A program made the translations under genes and the position numbers. From a virus, in the IMG/VR virus record IMGVR_UViG_3300028392_002058, positions 32,649 to 96,648 of that record: a stretch of 64,000 nucleotides of DNA; one strand, given 5' to 3'. Every line of letters begins with the position of its first letter. The first letter of the stretch is position 1. The notes under the pieces were generated by a model. It was given only the letters and a program-made list of their open reading frames with translations. It was not told the DNA's origin and did not search any database. Below are positions 40,249 through 49,582 of the stretch, piece after piece.

Positions 40249-41064
40249 TTAAGGTGATGCGCTAGCACCACATTTTGCCCGTTTCGCATTGGTTAACATA
40301 CCAAAATCAACTGGCCATTCCTGTCCGGGTGCAAGTTCGACTGCCCCTGGTGGGAAAGCAAAATTTACCCCTGCCGTTTGCATTATCTGTGCTACAGGCA
40401 TACGATATTTAGTCAAATCATTTCCTAAATTTGGGTAAGGTGCAACATGGGGAAATGCCCATCCTGCTGTTTGTTTTGTGGCATTGTTGATGACAATTTT
40501 GTAGAAGCCGTGCGGAACAACTACACCATTACCAATCTTCTTGTCTTGAGCATTGTAAACGCCGCCAACATAAATTGTAAAGGGTTGATTAAGTTGAACT
40601 GCCCATCCACGCACACTAGTTTCTAATAGTTTCCAAATTCCGCGATTTAAACTTCCTGCTTGTGGACTCATGTTGGTCATTAGGAATGACTCAAACTCAA
40701 CTTGCACATCCCACGACAAATCACCGTCAGGACTCATGTGTCCTTTGTCGTAACCGGTGGCCGCATAGTCATCTGGGCGTGGTCCATTTTGTATGCTTTG
40801 ATCTTGCACAAATGCATTTGTGCGGGCAACGCAACCTAGTGCATTCTGCGGCAACAGTTCATATGTGACATATTTTGGTAGTTTGGCAGCGGCATCATAA
40901 CCTACCAGGTAAGCCTGGCGGCAAATGGGTTGTACACCTGCTGTTTGTGGGAATCCATAGGGTGCATGTACTGCACATGCCTGTGGTGGTAGTGGTGGTC
41001 TTTGTTCCCAAGCGTGACTCAATGTGGAGCAAAGAAACAATGCTGATATAATAATTTTTTTCAT
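40249..41064 (-). CDS. Secreted DNA/RNA non-specific endonuclease
   Basis: 271 aa. N-terminal signal peptide (MKKIIISALFLCSTLSHA). NUC domain: DRGH-type YDKGHMSP (H109) and metal-binding N140 in LNRGIWKLLE. Many cysteines fit an exported protein. Such nucleases degrade DNA and RNA in the periplasm or outside the cell. A phage-encoded exported copy may destroy incoming DNA or recycle nucleotides; inference. TATAAATA precedes it. Confidence 0.9.
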   Translation of the reverse strand: MKKIIISALFLCSTLSHAWEQRPPLPPQACAVHAPYGFPQTAGVQPICRQAYLVGYDAAAKLPKYVTYELLPQNALGCVARTNAFVQDQSIQNGPRPDDYAATGYDKGHMSPDGDLSWDVQVEFESFLMTNMSPQAGSLNRGIWKLLETSVRGWAVQLNQPFTIYVGGVYNAQDKKIGNGVVVPHGFYKIVINNATKQTAGWAFPHVAPYPNLGNDLTKYRMPVAQIMQTAGVNFAFPPGAVELAPGQEWPVDFGMLTNAKRAKCGASASP

Positions 41065-41085
41065 TTATAAGGTTCTTTAAAGCTA

Positions 41086-41093
41086 TATTTATA
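41086..41093 (-). promoter_or_regulatory. Late-type promoter motif TATAAATA
   Basis: Minus strand TATAAATA overlaps the stop of the radical SAM gene and lies 21 bases from the nuclease ATG. Confidence 0.6.
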
Positions 41094-42255
41094 CTGTTGG
41101 ACCATTAGTTGTTCCTTTTGTGTATATTTTATCATGCGAACTCTTTTGACCACATACTTCAGCACAAAATAACATTTTACCATTTTCCACAGTATCTTTG
41201 TTCCAAGCTTCGTCGAAGAAGTTGTTGAATTTGGGGCCGGACAATATGTCAACCAGGCTGTGTTTTCTAAGGTCAAATTCATCTAATCCTGTTTTATCAA
41301 TTTTTTCATTGAATTGATATCTTGCATAACTGGTATTTTTTTGACCAAATGCGCCGCCAAGGTAACAGCAGGGCAACAAATGCCCGCTGGCCGATATAAA
41401 AATTTCCTGATGTTCTGGATATTCAAATGATTTACATTTGATTATAGATTCCTTGCCCAATTGTCTACTGTATTCGCTTAGTATCGGAACTGTTCCAACA
41501 ATAGAACTGATCTTAAATGTCTTATGCGCTTTGGGTATTATTTTTTCGCCTGCAAAGTCATGCGGCCAAATAGAATATTCGTAATCTCCATTTTTGTCAT
41601 GCACATTCAGTGCTCGTTGAATTCCCTCATTTTCGCCGAACCCCAGTGGAGTTTTAAGAATAAAAGTAAAGCCCAGTGTGTCGGCCAATGCTCGAGCTTC
41701 ATCAACTTGATGTTTATTGTGATCAAAAATCAAATACTCCCAAATACCATACCCACCTGCTTCGCTGTATGCTTTCATATTGGCCCAGACCTTGTTCCAC
41801 ACAACACCGCGTCGATAAATGTGATTGGTGTCTTCTAATCCGTCGACTCCAAACACCACTCCGCTGTTGGTGAATGCAAATTCTGGCTTGATATTGGGCT
41901 TGGGCAACAGTTGGGCAATCTTGGCCCAATGCTCGGTGCCACGCATGCCACCGTTGGTCCGCACCACCTGCTTTAAATTTTTATTGCCATGCACTTTAAA
42001 ATACAATAAAGTGTCGGGTAAGTCTTTGACTATGCCCGGATCACCTAAATTGCCACAATAGTTGATGTGTTCTATATTTTTAATTATTTCTGGAGAGAAA
42101 AATGTCCGCATGTCGTTGGTACTTAGATCAACCTGTTCAAAACCAGCTACAACTGGACCGCCGCTGTAGTTGCGACTGCATGCAGGACAGCTGGCATTGC
42201 ACCTGCTGGATAATTCTATCTGTACTCTGCGTATCTTTGTCAGGTCATATATCAT
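41089..42255 (-). CDS. Radical SAM/SPASM protein, last gene of the operon
   Basis: 388 aa. CX3CX2C at C19, C23, C26 (RCNASCPAC) near the N-terminus, and C-terminal cysteines (HLLPCCYLGGAFG, FCAEVCG) for an auxiliary cluster, the usual SPASM order. Different domain order from the eight paralogues upstream. GNLGDPG takes the place of the GGEP motif. Coupled to the hydroxylase by ATGA. Confidence 0.9.
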   Translation of the reverse strand: MIYDLTKIRRVQIELSSRCNASCPACSRNYSGGPVVAGFEQVDLSTNDMRTFFSPEIIKNIEHINYCGNLGDPGIVKDLPDTLLYFKVHGNKNLKQVVRTNGGMRGTEHWAKIAQLLPKPNIKPEFAFTNSGVVFGVDGLEDTNHIYRRGVVWNKVWANMKAYSEAGGYGIWEYLIFDHNKHQVDEARALADTLGFTFILKTPLGFGENEGIQRALNVHDKNGDYEYSIWPHDFAGEKIIPKAHKTFKISSIVGTVPILSEYSRQLGKESIIKCKSFEYPEHQEIFISASGHLLPCCYLGGAFGQKNTSYARYQFNEKIDKTGLDEFDLRKHSLVDILSGPKFNNFFDEAWNKDTVENGKMLFCAEVCGQKSSHDKIYTKGTTNGPTV

Positions 42256-42965
42256 TTAAGTGCGGCTCTCAGGCTGTCTGCTACTATTTTGTCAAATGTA
42301 GCGGAAGGTGCACCATGCGATATCATGTGTATCCTGGGCTCGGAACTGTTGTTCCATACACTATGTATGCGACCAACGTCTACTAGGCAAGCATTGCCCG
42401 AATCTTTAAAAGGGACATCACCATGACCTTTCATTCTAAAAACACACCCGTCTGGATTGTTTAATGCCACATTGATTGGGGATAAGAAATGTTCTGTCCT
42501 GTCTTGATGTGGTTCAATGTAGCCCTGCGGATCCAGCCACATGTATCGTAATCGCTGATAATTGTGGTTGGGAAATTCGTCTTTAAAGTATTTGGTAGTG
42601 ACAGGACAGCGTTCTGCAATTTCTGTCCATTTATATATAATTTCATTAGCATTACGGCCTGCATTTTCAGGGTAGGCAGTATAATAATCAGTCTTGTCCC
42701 AAGCTTCGCCGTGTAAGCAAATGCTTCTCCAGCCAGGACTGCCATAACTTCTATGTGCAATATACAAGTCCTCTAATGCCGCGGCTTCTGCCAGCATATC
42801 TGCATAAGGTGCGCCGGGCAATTCCAATGGCAGGTATGGCCAGCCGCTTTTGTATATCAGCCACTGCACCAGTTCCCTGTCGGAATCGAATGCAGGAACT
42901 GCCTGTTCTTTAAAATTAAAAGTCCAGGGCGTGTCAGCAAAAAATTCAACAATCTGTTCATTCAT
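42252..42965 (-). CDS. Aspartyl/asparaginyl beta-hydroxylase-like 2OG oxygenase
   Basis: 237 aa from the ATG overlapping the previous gene's end; an upstream in-frame extension is unlikely. H153-Q-D155 (EPHQDRTEH), distal H201 (RIHSVWNN) and R211 (PRIHMISHG). This is the aspartyl/asparaginyl hydroxylase layout and suggests hydroxylation of a protein side chain. Part of the radical SAM operon. Confidence 0.85.
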   Translation of the reverse strand: MNEQIVEFFADTPWTFNFKEQAVPAFDSDRELVQWLIYKSGWPYLPLELPGAPYADMLAEAAALEDLYIAHRSYGSPGWRSICLHGEAWDKTDYYTAYPENAGRNANEIIYKWTEIAERCPVTTKYFKDEFPNHNYQRLRYMWLDPQGYIEPHQDRTEHFLSPINVALNNPDGCVFRMKGHGDVPFKDSGNACLVDVGRIHSVWNNSSEPRIHMISHGAPSATFDKIVADSLRAALK

Positions 42966-44409
42966 ATTGTATTTTACCATGTAATCGAGTTTGATATCCG
43001 CCGATGTGATCATATCCAACCATTTGTACACATACATTGTTGTCAACTACAGATTTTAGAAAGTCGTCCCAGCTGTCCTGTAATAAGCCTGGTGCAAAGT
43101 TTCTAATTGTCGCAGGAGTGTGGAAGCTGTTGCTGATCCAAATCATATTATTACCAGGATTTTGTTTCATGTCCGCAAGCATGGCCGAATATTCATTTAT
43201 TAAATTGGTTTTAATATACCCATGCTCCAGTGCCTTGTACTTGTTCCAAAACTTTAACCATTGTTGTTGGCCACCAAATAAATCAAGTGTATTTGCCCAT
43301 TCTTGTGGATACTGTTGTTGACGACCAGGCAGCCAAATTGGATCAAAGTTGGGATTTACTTGTCGGTACTGTTCTATGGCCTGCATATAATCAACACCGT
43401 CCCAGTTATCAACTAACCATTGGCGATAGTTTAATGCGTCTTGGCTGTAGTCAATGTACACTACTCGGGCCGTATCACAATCAACTTGGCTTAGCAACTG
43501 TAAAGGTTTAAAACCAGCGGCCACAGCATACAATGTGCCCAGTCGTGTCGTCGGAGAATACTTAATTCTTTCTAATTCCATGCTGTCGTTATTAAAAACA
43601 AATACTGCGCCTGTCACATTGGTAAAGTCTGTTTCTTTAAGATAATGGCATTGAGCATAAGTTGGACCAGTGGGTTCTACAGTAATTCCTTGCTCGCCAC
43701 CCAGTATGCGCTCAAACCTGTCGTCATCAATTTCTGGATATAGATATGACTTCTTTCTTCTAATATATTCATCAAAATTACCAACAGCACATTGATTTGT
43801 CAGGAAAGTATTAATCAAGTTCCAACCGGGCCCGACCGGGCCCGAGTATGTTTTGGCATTTGATTGTAAATTTGGTGGTCGCGGGCCACCCACAGGTGTC
43901 AGCCACAATGGGGTATAATCATCGTGTATGTTTTCATCGCTTCTGTTGTAATCTGCAATTTTAATATCGTGTACTGTGCCTTTGTCACCAAAGCGTGGAC
44001 AACCAAAATTGTTCCATATATGCAGATTTAAAAGAAAGCTTTGTGTGTGTAAATGGAAAAATCCCTCGGATTGGCCTTTAAAATATTTTTGGTCTTCTAA
44101 TAGATGTCCAACTAATCCATACTCATTTTCTTCTGCGAAATTCAATATGTTTGCGATCAGGTCATGATCGCTGGTGATATAACCAATGTTCATTAGGTAG
44201 ATATAATCGTAACCGGCGTCAAACGCTTGTGATATCAATGCATCAATGTTGTTGCCTTCTAGAATTGAATGCTTGTTTAGACCGCGCCTGTTCATTGTGA
44301 CACGAATATCAAAGGTAGAAATAGCTCTGACATGGTCTCTGTATGTTTTATTCTTGTGATCAAGTTGATCATACAATGCAAATGCCACTGTTTTCATTGA
44401 ATTTTCCAT
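42958..44409 (-). CDS. Glycosyltransferase-like plus methyltransferase-like two-domain protein
   Basis: 483 aa. First part: AFDAGYDYIYLMNIGYITSD then YGLVGHLLED and FFHLHTQSFLLNL, like GT-A glycosyltransferases seen in phages. Second part: LYAVAAGFKPLQLL then ARVVYIDYSQDALNYRQWL, like a Rossmann methyltransferase. Motif I is imperfect. It may decorate a glycan or protein in concert with the radical SAM enzymes. Family calls are by appearance only. Confidence 0.55.
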   Translation of the reverse strand: MENSMKTVAFALYDQLDHKNKTYRDHVRAISTFDIRVTMNRRGLNKHSILEGNNIDALISQAFDAGYDYIYLMNIGYITSDHDLIANILNFAEENEYGLVGHLLEDQKYFKGQSEGFFHLHTQSFLLNLHIWNNFGCPRFGDKGTVHDIKIADYNRSDENIHDDYTPLWLTPVGGPRPPNLQSNAKTYSGPVGPGWNLINTFLTNQCAVGNFDEYIRRKKSYLYPEIDDDRFERILGGEQGITVEPTGPTYAQCHYLKETDFTNVTGAVFVFNNDSMELERIKYSPTTRLGTLYAVAAGFKPLQLLSQVDCDTARVVYIDYSQDALNYRQWLVDNWDGVDYMQAIEQYRQVNPNFDPIWLPGRQQQYPQEWANTLDLFGGQQQWLKFWNKYKALEHGYIKTNLINEYSAMLADMKQNPGNNMIWISNSFHTPATIRNFAPGLLQDSWDDFLKSVVDNNVCVQMVGYDHIGGYQTRLHGKIQYE

Positions 44410-45320
44410 AATGTAATATTATCTAATACGATAGAGCTAATCCTGCTCTTGGTTAATTTTGGCCAATCGACTGTGTTAACTATCTTGCCCAAGGGCCAGC
44501 GATTCAGTTTCTTGGCACTGGCTTGATAGTCGGCCATGAACGCTGGATTGTCAATTATGCTGGCATATATCATGTGAGGATCAAACATGACATTCGGAGT
44601 CATAAAACTGTTGCCCCACACATCTGTTTCCAATAGGTCATCTTCGTCTAGCCAGGCCTTCATATGATCTTTGCCCTGTATATCTTCATTGATCCATACA
44701 TCATAGTGATATTCTTCAGTGGCCGGATCAAACGAGTCTGTGATACTTTCTGCGTGGCCGCTGGCCCACAACGCATTACTGCCTTCAAGTGCTCTAGCGT
44801 CGGCACAGAATGCGCTATACTGTTGTTTATCACCAATGGCTGTTCGGCGACTTAGTGTCGGGTATGTCATAAACTCTAAATCGTGTACATTCTGATTTAA
44901 TGCATGGAATCGTTCGAACATTTCATCTACTCTAACCTCTGCTGGTATTTTCATGCGACCGCTGTAGTATTCTGTTGCCACAGTGGTAAAGTGTCTATGC
45001 CATGTATTAAGATGTGCCTGTGTTAAATCGTTGGGTACTTCTAGTAAGTGTACCAAATCTGCAATTTCTTTAGCAAAGTCAATACCAAGATGAGTTTGTA
45101 AAAACACAAATGACTTATGTAAATCAGTTAGTAAAGGAATTGGATTGGCCTTGTACTGTTTGGCCATACCATGACTACTAAAATTCCACAATATGCTTGG
45201 CAATCTAGCGGCAGTACGAGTCAGGTATTGTTGCCATTCATTGACAAATTTATTATCTAATAATTCAACTTCAATTTGTTTTATTTCGCCCTGTGGTGCT
45301 GTGTATTTGTAAATTAACAT
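44394..45320 (-). CDS. Unknown operon protein
   Basis: 308 aa, no recognised fold. Aromatic and histidine-rich helices (HLNTWHRHFTTVATEYY) and a DPATEEYHYDVWINED acidic segment. Overlaps both neighbours by several bases, so it belongs to the operon. Possible substrate or scaffold; the sequence does not say. Confidence 0.6.
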   Translation of the reverse strand: MLIYKYTAPQGEIKQIEVELLDNKFVNEWQQYLTRTAARLPSILWNFSSHGMAKQYKANPIPLLTDLHKSFVFLQTHLGIDFAKEIADLVHLLEVPNDLTQAHLNTWHRHFTTVATEYYSGRMKIPAEVRVDEMFERFHALNQNVHDLEFMTYPTLSRRTAIGDKQQYSAFCADARALEGSNALWASGHAESITDSFDPATEEYHYDVWINEDIQGKDHMKAWLDEDDLLETDVWGNSFMTPNVMFDPHMIYASIIDNPAFMADYQASAKKLNRWPLGKIVNTVDWPKLTKSRISSIVLDNITLWKIQ

Positions 45321-45877
45321 ATTTCTCTTGATACCTGTACGAATGTAATAATGTGATTTCTTTGTTCTGTTACAGGTGGTACATTATGCCAACTGTTTGG
45401 CAGGTTTAACCAGAATGCGCCCGAACCAGCCTTTGATGGTGCTGTATAAATTGGCGTTGTATCATTACTGTTGGCATAAAAATGGGTAGGTGTAATTGTA
45501 TCAGTTATATGCACTACCCCAGATAACAATATTACAGGCTGGTCAATGTGCATTTGCTGTTGCCAGCCTGGATCATCTCTACATATTTGTGTTCCAAATG
45601 TAAGGTTACCAAGATACTGTTCATAGGGTTTAAATCTCATGTCATCTCTCATTGGTTGAATGATAAAATTAAACACTATATCTCTAAAGAGGCAACTAAC
45701 CTTGTAACCAACAGGATTCTTGTAATCCTCATAGTATCGTTTACCTGGATACATTTTATTGGTATGATGGTCTGGTTCTGTGTATACTAACTCTTCAAAC
45801 TTAATCTCCGGAAGGGCAACATCATGCACTTCCATGATTAGCAAATTAGGAAACTGATCAACTAATTTTGTTATCAT
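45314..45877 (-). CDS. 2OG-Fe(II) oxygenase-like protein
   Basis: 187 aa. H110-I-D112 (QMHIDQPV), distal H164 (NSWHNVPP) and R173 (EQRNHIITF). Short jelly-roll oxygenase. Overlaps the next gene by seven bases and the previous by four. It is the second hydroxylase of the operon. Confidence 0.75.
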   Translation of the reverse strand: MITKLVDQFPNLLIMEVHDVALPEIKFEELVYTEPDHHTNKMYPGKRYYEDYKNPVGYKVSCLFRDIVFNFIIQPMRDDMRFKPYEQYLGNLTFGTQICRDDPGWQQQMHIDQPVILLSGVVHITDTITPTHFYANSNDTTPIYTAPSKAGSGAFWLNLPNSWHNVPPVTEQRNHIITFVQVSREIC

Positions 45878-47127
45878 ACTTTGCCTATAAATTGTGCAAA
45901 GTTAACAGGCTTGTTTCTTCGCTGTGTGTACTGTTCAAAGAATGTATCGCTATCCTTACGCAATGCCGCTTGGTTATCTTTAATAAGCCCCGCATCTAAC
46001 ATTTTAATCAATCGTTCAGCGTACTCTACTTCAAATGGAAGTAAATCATTTTGAATCGTGGCATAGAAGGCAGTGTATTTTTTGATATAAAAGTCTCTGT
46101 CTGCTCTGCTTAAACAACCAAAGCCCTGGAAGTCTGGTTTGTCTACCATATTAATAGTGACAGCTGGTTTAATACGAGTGCGCTCTCGCATTTTAATGAT
46201 GTCAATATACATTCGATCCAGGGCTTGTAGGCTAATTGCGCTACAGGTTGTGCTGACTGTGGCCACGCTGACATTGCTGTTGCATAATAATTCCATATTA
46301 TGCAACCATTCATCGTAGACCATGCCTTCGCGAATAAACTCTGCCACAGCACCTGCACTTTCATTGCTGACATTGACACGCAGGTTGTTTAATCGCTTGG
46401 CTTTTTCTAAGAAGCGTTCAATTACCACGGGCTTTTGACAAAGGTTAGTGTGTACGACACATTCAATATTGGGATTTATTTCGGTCATCCGGTCAAACAG
46501 TTTGAATACTTCTTCGTGCATGAGTGGTTCACCACCACTGACACGAATACTTTCTAGTCCTGGAGCAACTGTTTCAAACCACTGCCAGAACAATGTCATA
46601 TCTGGGGGCGCAATCATTTCATCCAGTTCACTCAGATCCTTTTGATAGTGCTTGCGGTCGTCTGTGATGATTCCAGTGTATACACCTCGAGTTCGAATAT
46701 CATTGATCCAGCTGGTGCTGAACTGTGGACTGCAATAGCTACAGGCCAGGTTGCAGGTGTTTTGAAATGCCAACTCCAATGCTTTTGGTTTAAAGTTGTA
46801 AGCAGGATCAAAGTATTCCTCTGCTGTCAAGTGATCCGTAAATGCCAGGCTTTTGCGAGTACGATCACTGGTCAAGCCAAGATTCTCAAAATGCCAGCAA
46901 CTGTTGCATGCAGGCGGCTGTTCTCCGGCCAGCATACTCTGTTGGTGACTGCGTTTTTCTGGCGGATTGTAGAATGTGTCAACTGTGGTGCCAACCTGTA
47001 GGAATGGCGTATAATGACAGCTGGCTATCTTGCCTGAGTATACCCAGATACTTGCTTCGTGAAACTTGGCCAAGCAAAATGTTGGACTTGTTGCCTGACG
47101 AATTTTAAATAGTTTTTGCTCATTCAT
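45874..47127 (-). CDS. Radical SAM paralogue 8 of 8 (class A)
   Basis: 417 aa. N-terminal cysteine cluster: C18 (FCLAKF), C37 (SCHYTP), C74/C77 (ACNSCWHFE) with LTSDR; radical SAM CX3CX2C at C125, C129, C132 (CNLACSYCSP) followed by FSTSW; SGGEP further on. Class A means the sequence CxAK then SC-H-P and CxxCWxxE-SDR. Overlaps the oxygenase by four bases. Confidence 0.9.
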   Translation of the reverse strand: MNEQKLFKIRQATSPTFCLAKFHEASIWVYSGKIASCHYTPFLQVGTTVDTFYNPPEKRSHQQSMLAGEQPPACNSCWHFENLGLTSDRTRKSLAFTDHLTAEEYFDPAYNFKPKALELAFQNTCNLACSYCSPQFSTSWINDIRTRGVYTGIITDDRKHYQKDLSELDEMIAPPDMTLFWQWFETVAPGLESIRVSGGEPLMHEEVFKLFDRMTEINPNIECVVHTNLCQKPVVIERFLEKAKRLNNLRVNVSNESAGAVAEFIREGMVYDEWLHNMELLCNSNVSVATVSTTCSAISLQALDRMYIDIIKMRERTRIKPAVTINMVDKPDFQGFGCLSRADRDFYIKKYTAFYATIQNDLLPFEVEYAERLIKMLDAGLIKDNQAALRKDSDTFFEQYTQRRNKPVNFAQFIGKV

Positions 47128-48446
47128 TAGTAATCAAATTCGTCGTGTAGATCATGCTCGGTCATGTAGTCTCGCATATCAGCATGCTCTGGAAATGTTT
47201 TCCAAAAATCTTCTCCGCGAATTGTATCCAGCTTCTTGGTAATGCGACTAAAGTTCTTCAAACTGTCGTGCAGGTTTGTAATCTTATAAGTTTCAAGTGA
47301 GCGTACTTGCCACATAAACCCAATAGCTGTTTCGTACATGAACAGGGTTTGTTTGTTGCATCCTCGTTCCTGTAGCCATGTCATTTGTTCTCTAAAAAGC
47401 TTTTCAATTTGATGCTTCTTCCAGTCTGGAATATTCTTTAACGAGTAATAGCTTGGTCCATCTAGAACATTTAATAAGATGTTATCTGGGTGAATATAAC
47501 CCAGCTCTACCCATTCTCTGTGGAATTCAATCAGGTTGTGAGCGTTGGGCCAACTGAGCGTAAAGCCAATGTTGAATCTAACATGTGGCGCTTGTTCGCG
47601 CATTCGCAATCTGTTGGCCACAACATCCTTCCATACAGTACCGTGACGCCAGTATTCTGCTTTGGCATAACTGCCATCCAGACTGGCATTGACATTGATA
47701 TCCTTGAAGTTTTTCCAATATTCAATCACATCATGTTTGCCCAGGGTCAGTTTACTGAAGTTTGTATTGTATCTAATACCGCATTGCGAATTACCCAGCT
47801 CTACCAGCTTGTTCAGTGTTTCGTAGTGTTCTTTTTGCATCAATGGTTCGCCACCGGCAAAATAAATGCTTTTCATTGTGGGCAGATGCGGCATCATTTC
47901 TTCTAGTGCTTGTTCTTCTGTTTGCCCTGGAAACTGGAATTCATCATTGATTGATTCTTTGGTCTTCTTGTTGTACAGCTTGCGACTATCCACAATCCAA
48001 CTGGTGCTAAAGTGTGGACCACAACTGCGGCACCCTAGATTACATAGATTGTTAAAACGCACATCCATGTAGATCAACTTGTGTTCGTCTAGGCTACCAT
48101 CAGGATTGGTTGCGGCCACAATTGAGTGTACAGCTTGATTGTTCTTAAAGAAGTCATCGTTAAATTTATTTTTAAATTCAGCTTCCAATTCAACTCTGCT
48201 GTTGCAACGACCACAGTTGGCATCTTCTTCACCGTTTAGAAATTTCAGGCGCATGGTCCGCGTAGCGTCATTGTTCCAAATTTCTTTTAGTGTATTTTGT
48301 TTGAGACTGCCAATTTGTTCCTTGTGTTCGTATACACAGCAGGGCTTGACATCTCCAGGTGGTCCTACATATTGATGGATCCAAGGCAGGATACAGAAGG
48401 TTCTACTTTTCTTGGCCAATTCTAGCGGGTTAAATTCAGTGTTCAT
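47127..48446 (-). CDS. Radical SAM paralogue 7 of 8 (class B)
   Basis: 439 aa. N-terminal C18 (FCILPW), C36C37 (PCCVYE), C78/C81 (CGRCN); radical SAM C135, C139, C142 (CNLGCRSCGP) followed by FSTSW; AGGEP. The class B signature is CxxPW then CC then CxxC. It shares a base with the next gene and follows the only gap (20 bases) in the array, where an AATAAATA lies. Confidence 0.9.
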   Translation of the reverse strand: MNTEFNPLELAKKSRTFCILPWIHQYVGPPGDVKPCCVYEHKEQIGSLKQNTLKEIWNNDATRTMRLKFLNGEEDANCGRCNSRVELEAEFKNKFNDDFFKNNQAVHSIVAATNPDGSLDEHKLIYMDVRFNNLCNLGCRSCGPHFSTSWIVDSRKLYNKKTKESINDEFQFPGQTEEQALEEMMPHLPTMKSIYFAGGEPLMQKEHYETLNKLVELGNSQCGIRYNTNFSKLTLGKHDVIEYWKNFKDINVNASLDGSYAKAEYWRHGTVWKDVVANRLRMREQAPHVRFNIGFTLSWPNAHNLIEFHREWVELGYIHPDNILLNVLDGPSYYSLKNIPDWKKHQIEKLFREQMTWLQERGCNKQTLFMYETAIGFMWQVRSLETYKITNLHDSLKNFSRITKKLDTIRGEDFWKTFPEHADMRDYMTEHDLHDEFDY

Positions 48447-48451
48447 AGCGA

Positions 48452-48459
48452 TATTTATT
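48452..48459 (-). promoter_or_regulatory. Late-type promoter motif AATAAATA inside the operon
   Basis: Minus strand AATAAATA, then TCGCT, then the ATG at 48446. Sits in the sole intergenic gap of the radical SAM array and could start an internal transcript. Confidence 0.45.
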
Positions 48460-48466
48460 CAACAGG

Positions 48467-49582
48467 TTATGTCTGGTATTCGTCAATCAATCTTTGTATA
48501 TGTTCATTATGGTTGCGAACAGTCACTAGCTTTTTCAATTCGTTAATGCCTTGACTCAACAGAGCTGTGTCAATATTGGTTGTAAATTGTAAAGATTCTT
48601 TATATAGATCCAACAGTCTTTGAAACTGTTGATTAGGTGCCAACTGTGGCAACAATGACAACAAGCTGTCTCGTCGAGACTCTGGCAGTAAATTAACTGC
48701 ATAATATTCTGGCCTATCTAGTTTTGTCAAATGTAAACTGTCCGCATCAATATAATTTAACAGCAACCAATTGTAATAGGGCAGGAATGAATCAGCATTT
48801 AGCCAGGACAAAGTAAAATTAAACCCGTAATTTAGATTGTTGTGCAACTGTGTCAACGCCCGGAAGTAATCAACATTGACTTTCATTTTGTCAAAGTCAG
48901 CGCCGTAACGCATTGAATCAAATGCCTCGTCAACTCCATCTACACTGAATTGAATCAATACTCGCTTGAAGTTTTTTAATTCAGATTCAATCACTGTCAG
49001 TGAGGTAGTACCATTTGTTGTTATAACCAGTTCAGTTATATCGGCATGGTCACTGGCGGCCAGCCAGGCAATGAACTTCAACACCACTGGATTGATCAAT
49101 GGTTCACCACCAAAAATTTCTAAGCGTAACTTATTAAAACTTGAGTTTGATATAGTATCTTCAATCATTGCAAGCTTGCTACTGCCCTGATCCAGCATGG
49201 TGTTAAAGTATTTCTTGGTAAGCCCACGAGTATTGAACTTGTCCAACTTTTCCCACTCGCTTATGTGCTGACTACTATAATAGGGATTACAAGTGATACA
49301 TTTGATATTGCAAAGATTGTCAAAGCATACACCAATGACCAACTCATTTACATCTTTAAACAACTGACGATGGCTCCATGTTGCGCCTGCACTTTCTTGA
49401 TCAATACAATGTCGACAGCCGGCGGCAATATCAATTTCACTCAATTTACTTTGATATTCGCTGTAGGTACTGGCACTGACTCCGGGCTTGAACCAACAGC
49501 AAGGCATGTATGGCTTGGTTTCATTTGATATGTACAGGCCGTGCCGATGCGCCAGACAGTTTTTAAAAGGTGTTAAATCCAT
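48467..49582 (-). CDS. Radical SAM paralogue 6 of 8 (class B, shortest)
   Basis: 371 aa. C9 (NCLAHR), C28C29 (PCCWFK), C56/C59 (CRHC), radical SAM C91, C95, C98 (CNIKCITCNP), then FGGEP. The class B pattern is kept but the first motif is CLAHR rather than CxxPW, and the insert is shorter. Starts ten bases inside the next gene. Confidence 0.88.
   Translation of the reverse strand: MDLTPFKNCLAHRHGLYISNETKPYMPCCWFKPGVSASTYSEYQSKLSEIDIAAGCRHCIDQESAGATWSHRQLFKDVNELVIGVCFDNLCNIKCITCNPYYSSQHISEWEKLDKFNTRGLTKKYFNTMLDQGSSKLAMIEDTISNSSFNKLRLEIFGGEPLINPVVLKFIAWLAASDHADITELVITTNGTTSLTVIESELKNFKRVLIQFSVDGVDEAFDSMRYGADFDKMKVNVDYFRALTQLHNNLNYGFNFTLSWLNADSFLPYYNWLLLNYIDADSLHLTKLDRPEYYAVNLLPESRRDSLLSLLPQLAPNQQFQRLLDLYKESLQFTTNIDTALLSQGINELKKLVTVRNHNEHIQRLIDEYQT

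Noticed and set aside
41723-41929. Minus-strand frame inside the SPASM gene
   Set aside because: Out of frame with a gene that has its full motif set; basic, arginine/serine-rich shadow composition.
43837-43858. Short tandem duplication GGGCCCGACC in the transferase gene
   Set aside because: In frame and only two copies; adds a few Gly/Pro residues, no regulatory reading.
47490-47906. Plus-strand open frame inside a radical SAM gene
   Set aside because: Antisense to a protein with intact radical SAM motifs; no start site or promoter on that strand.
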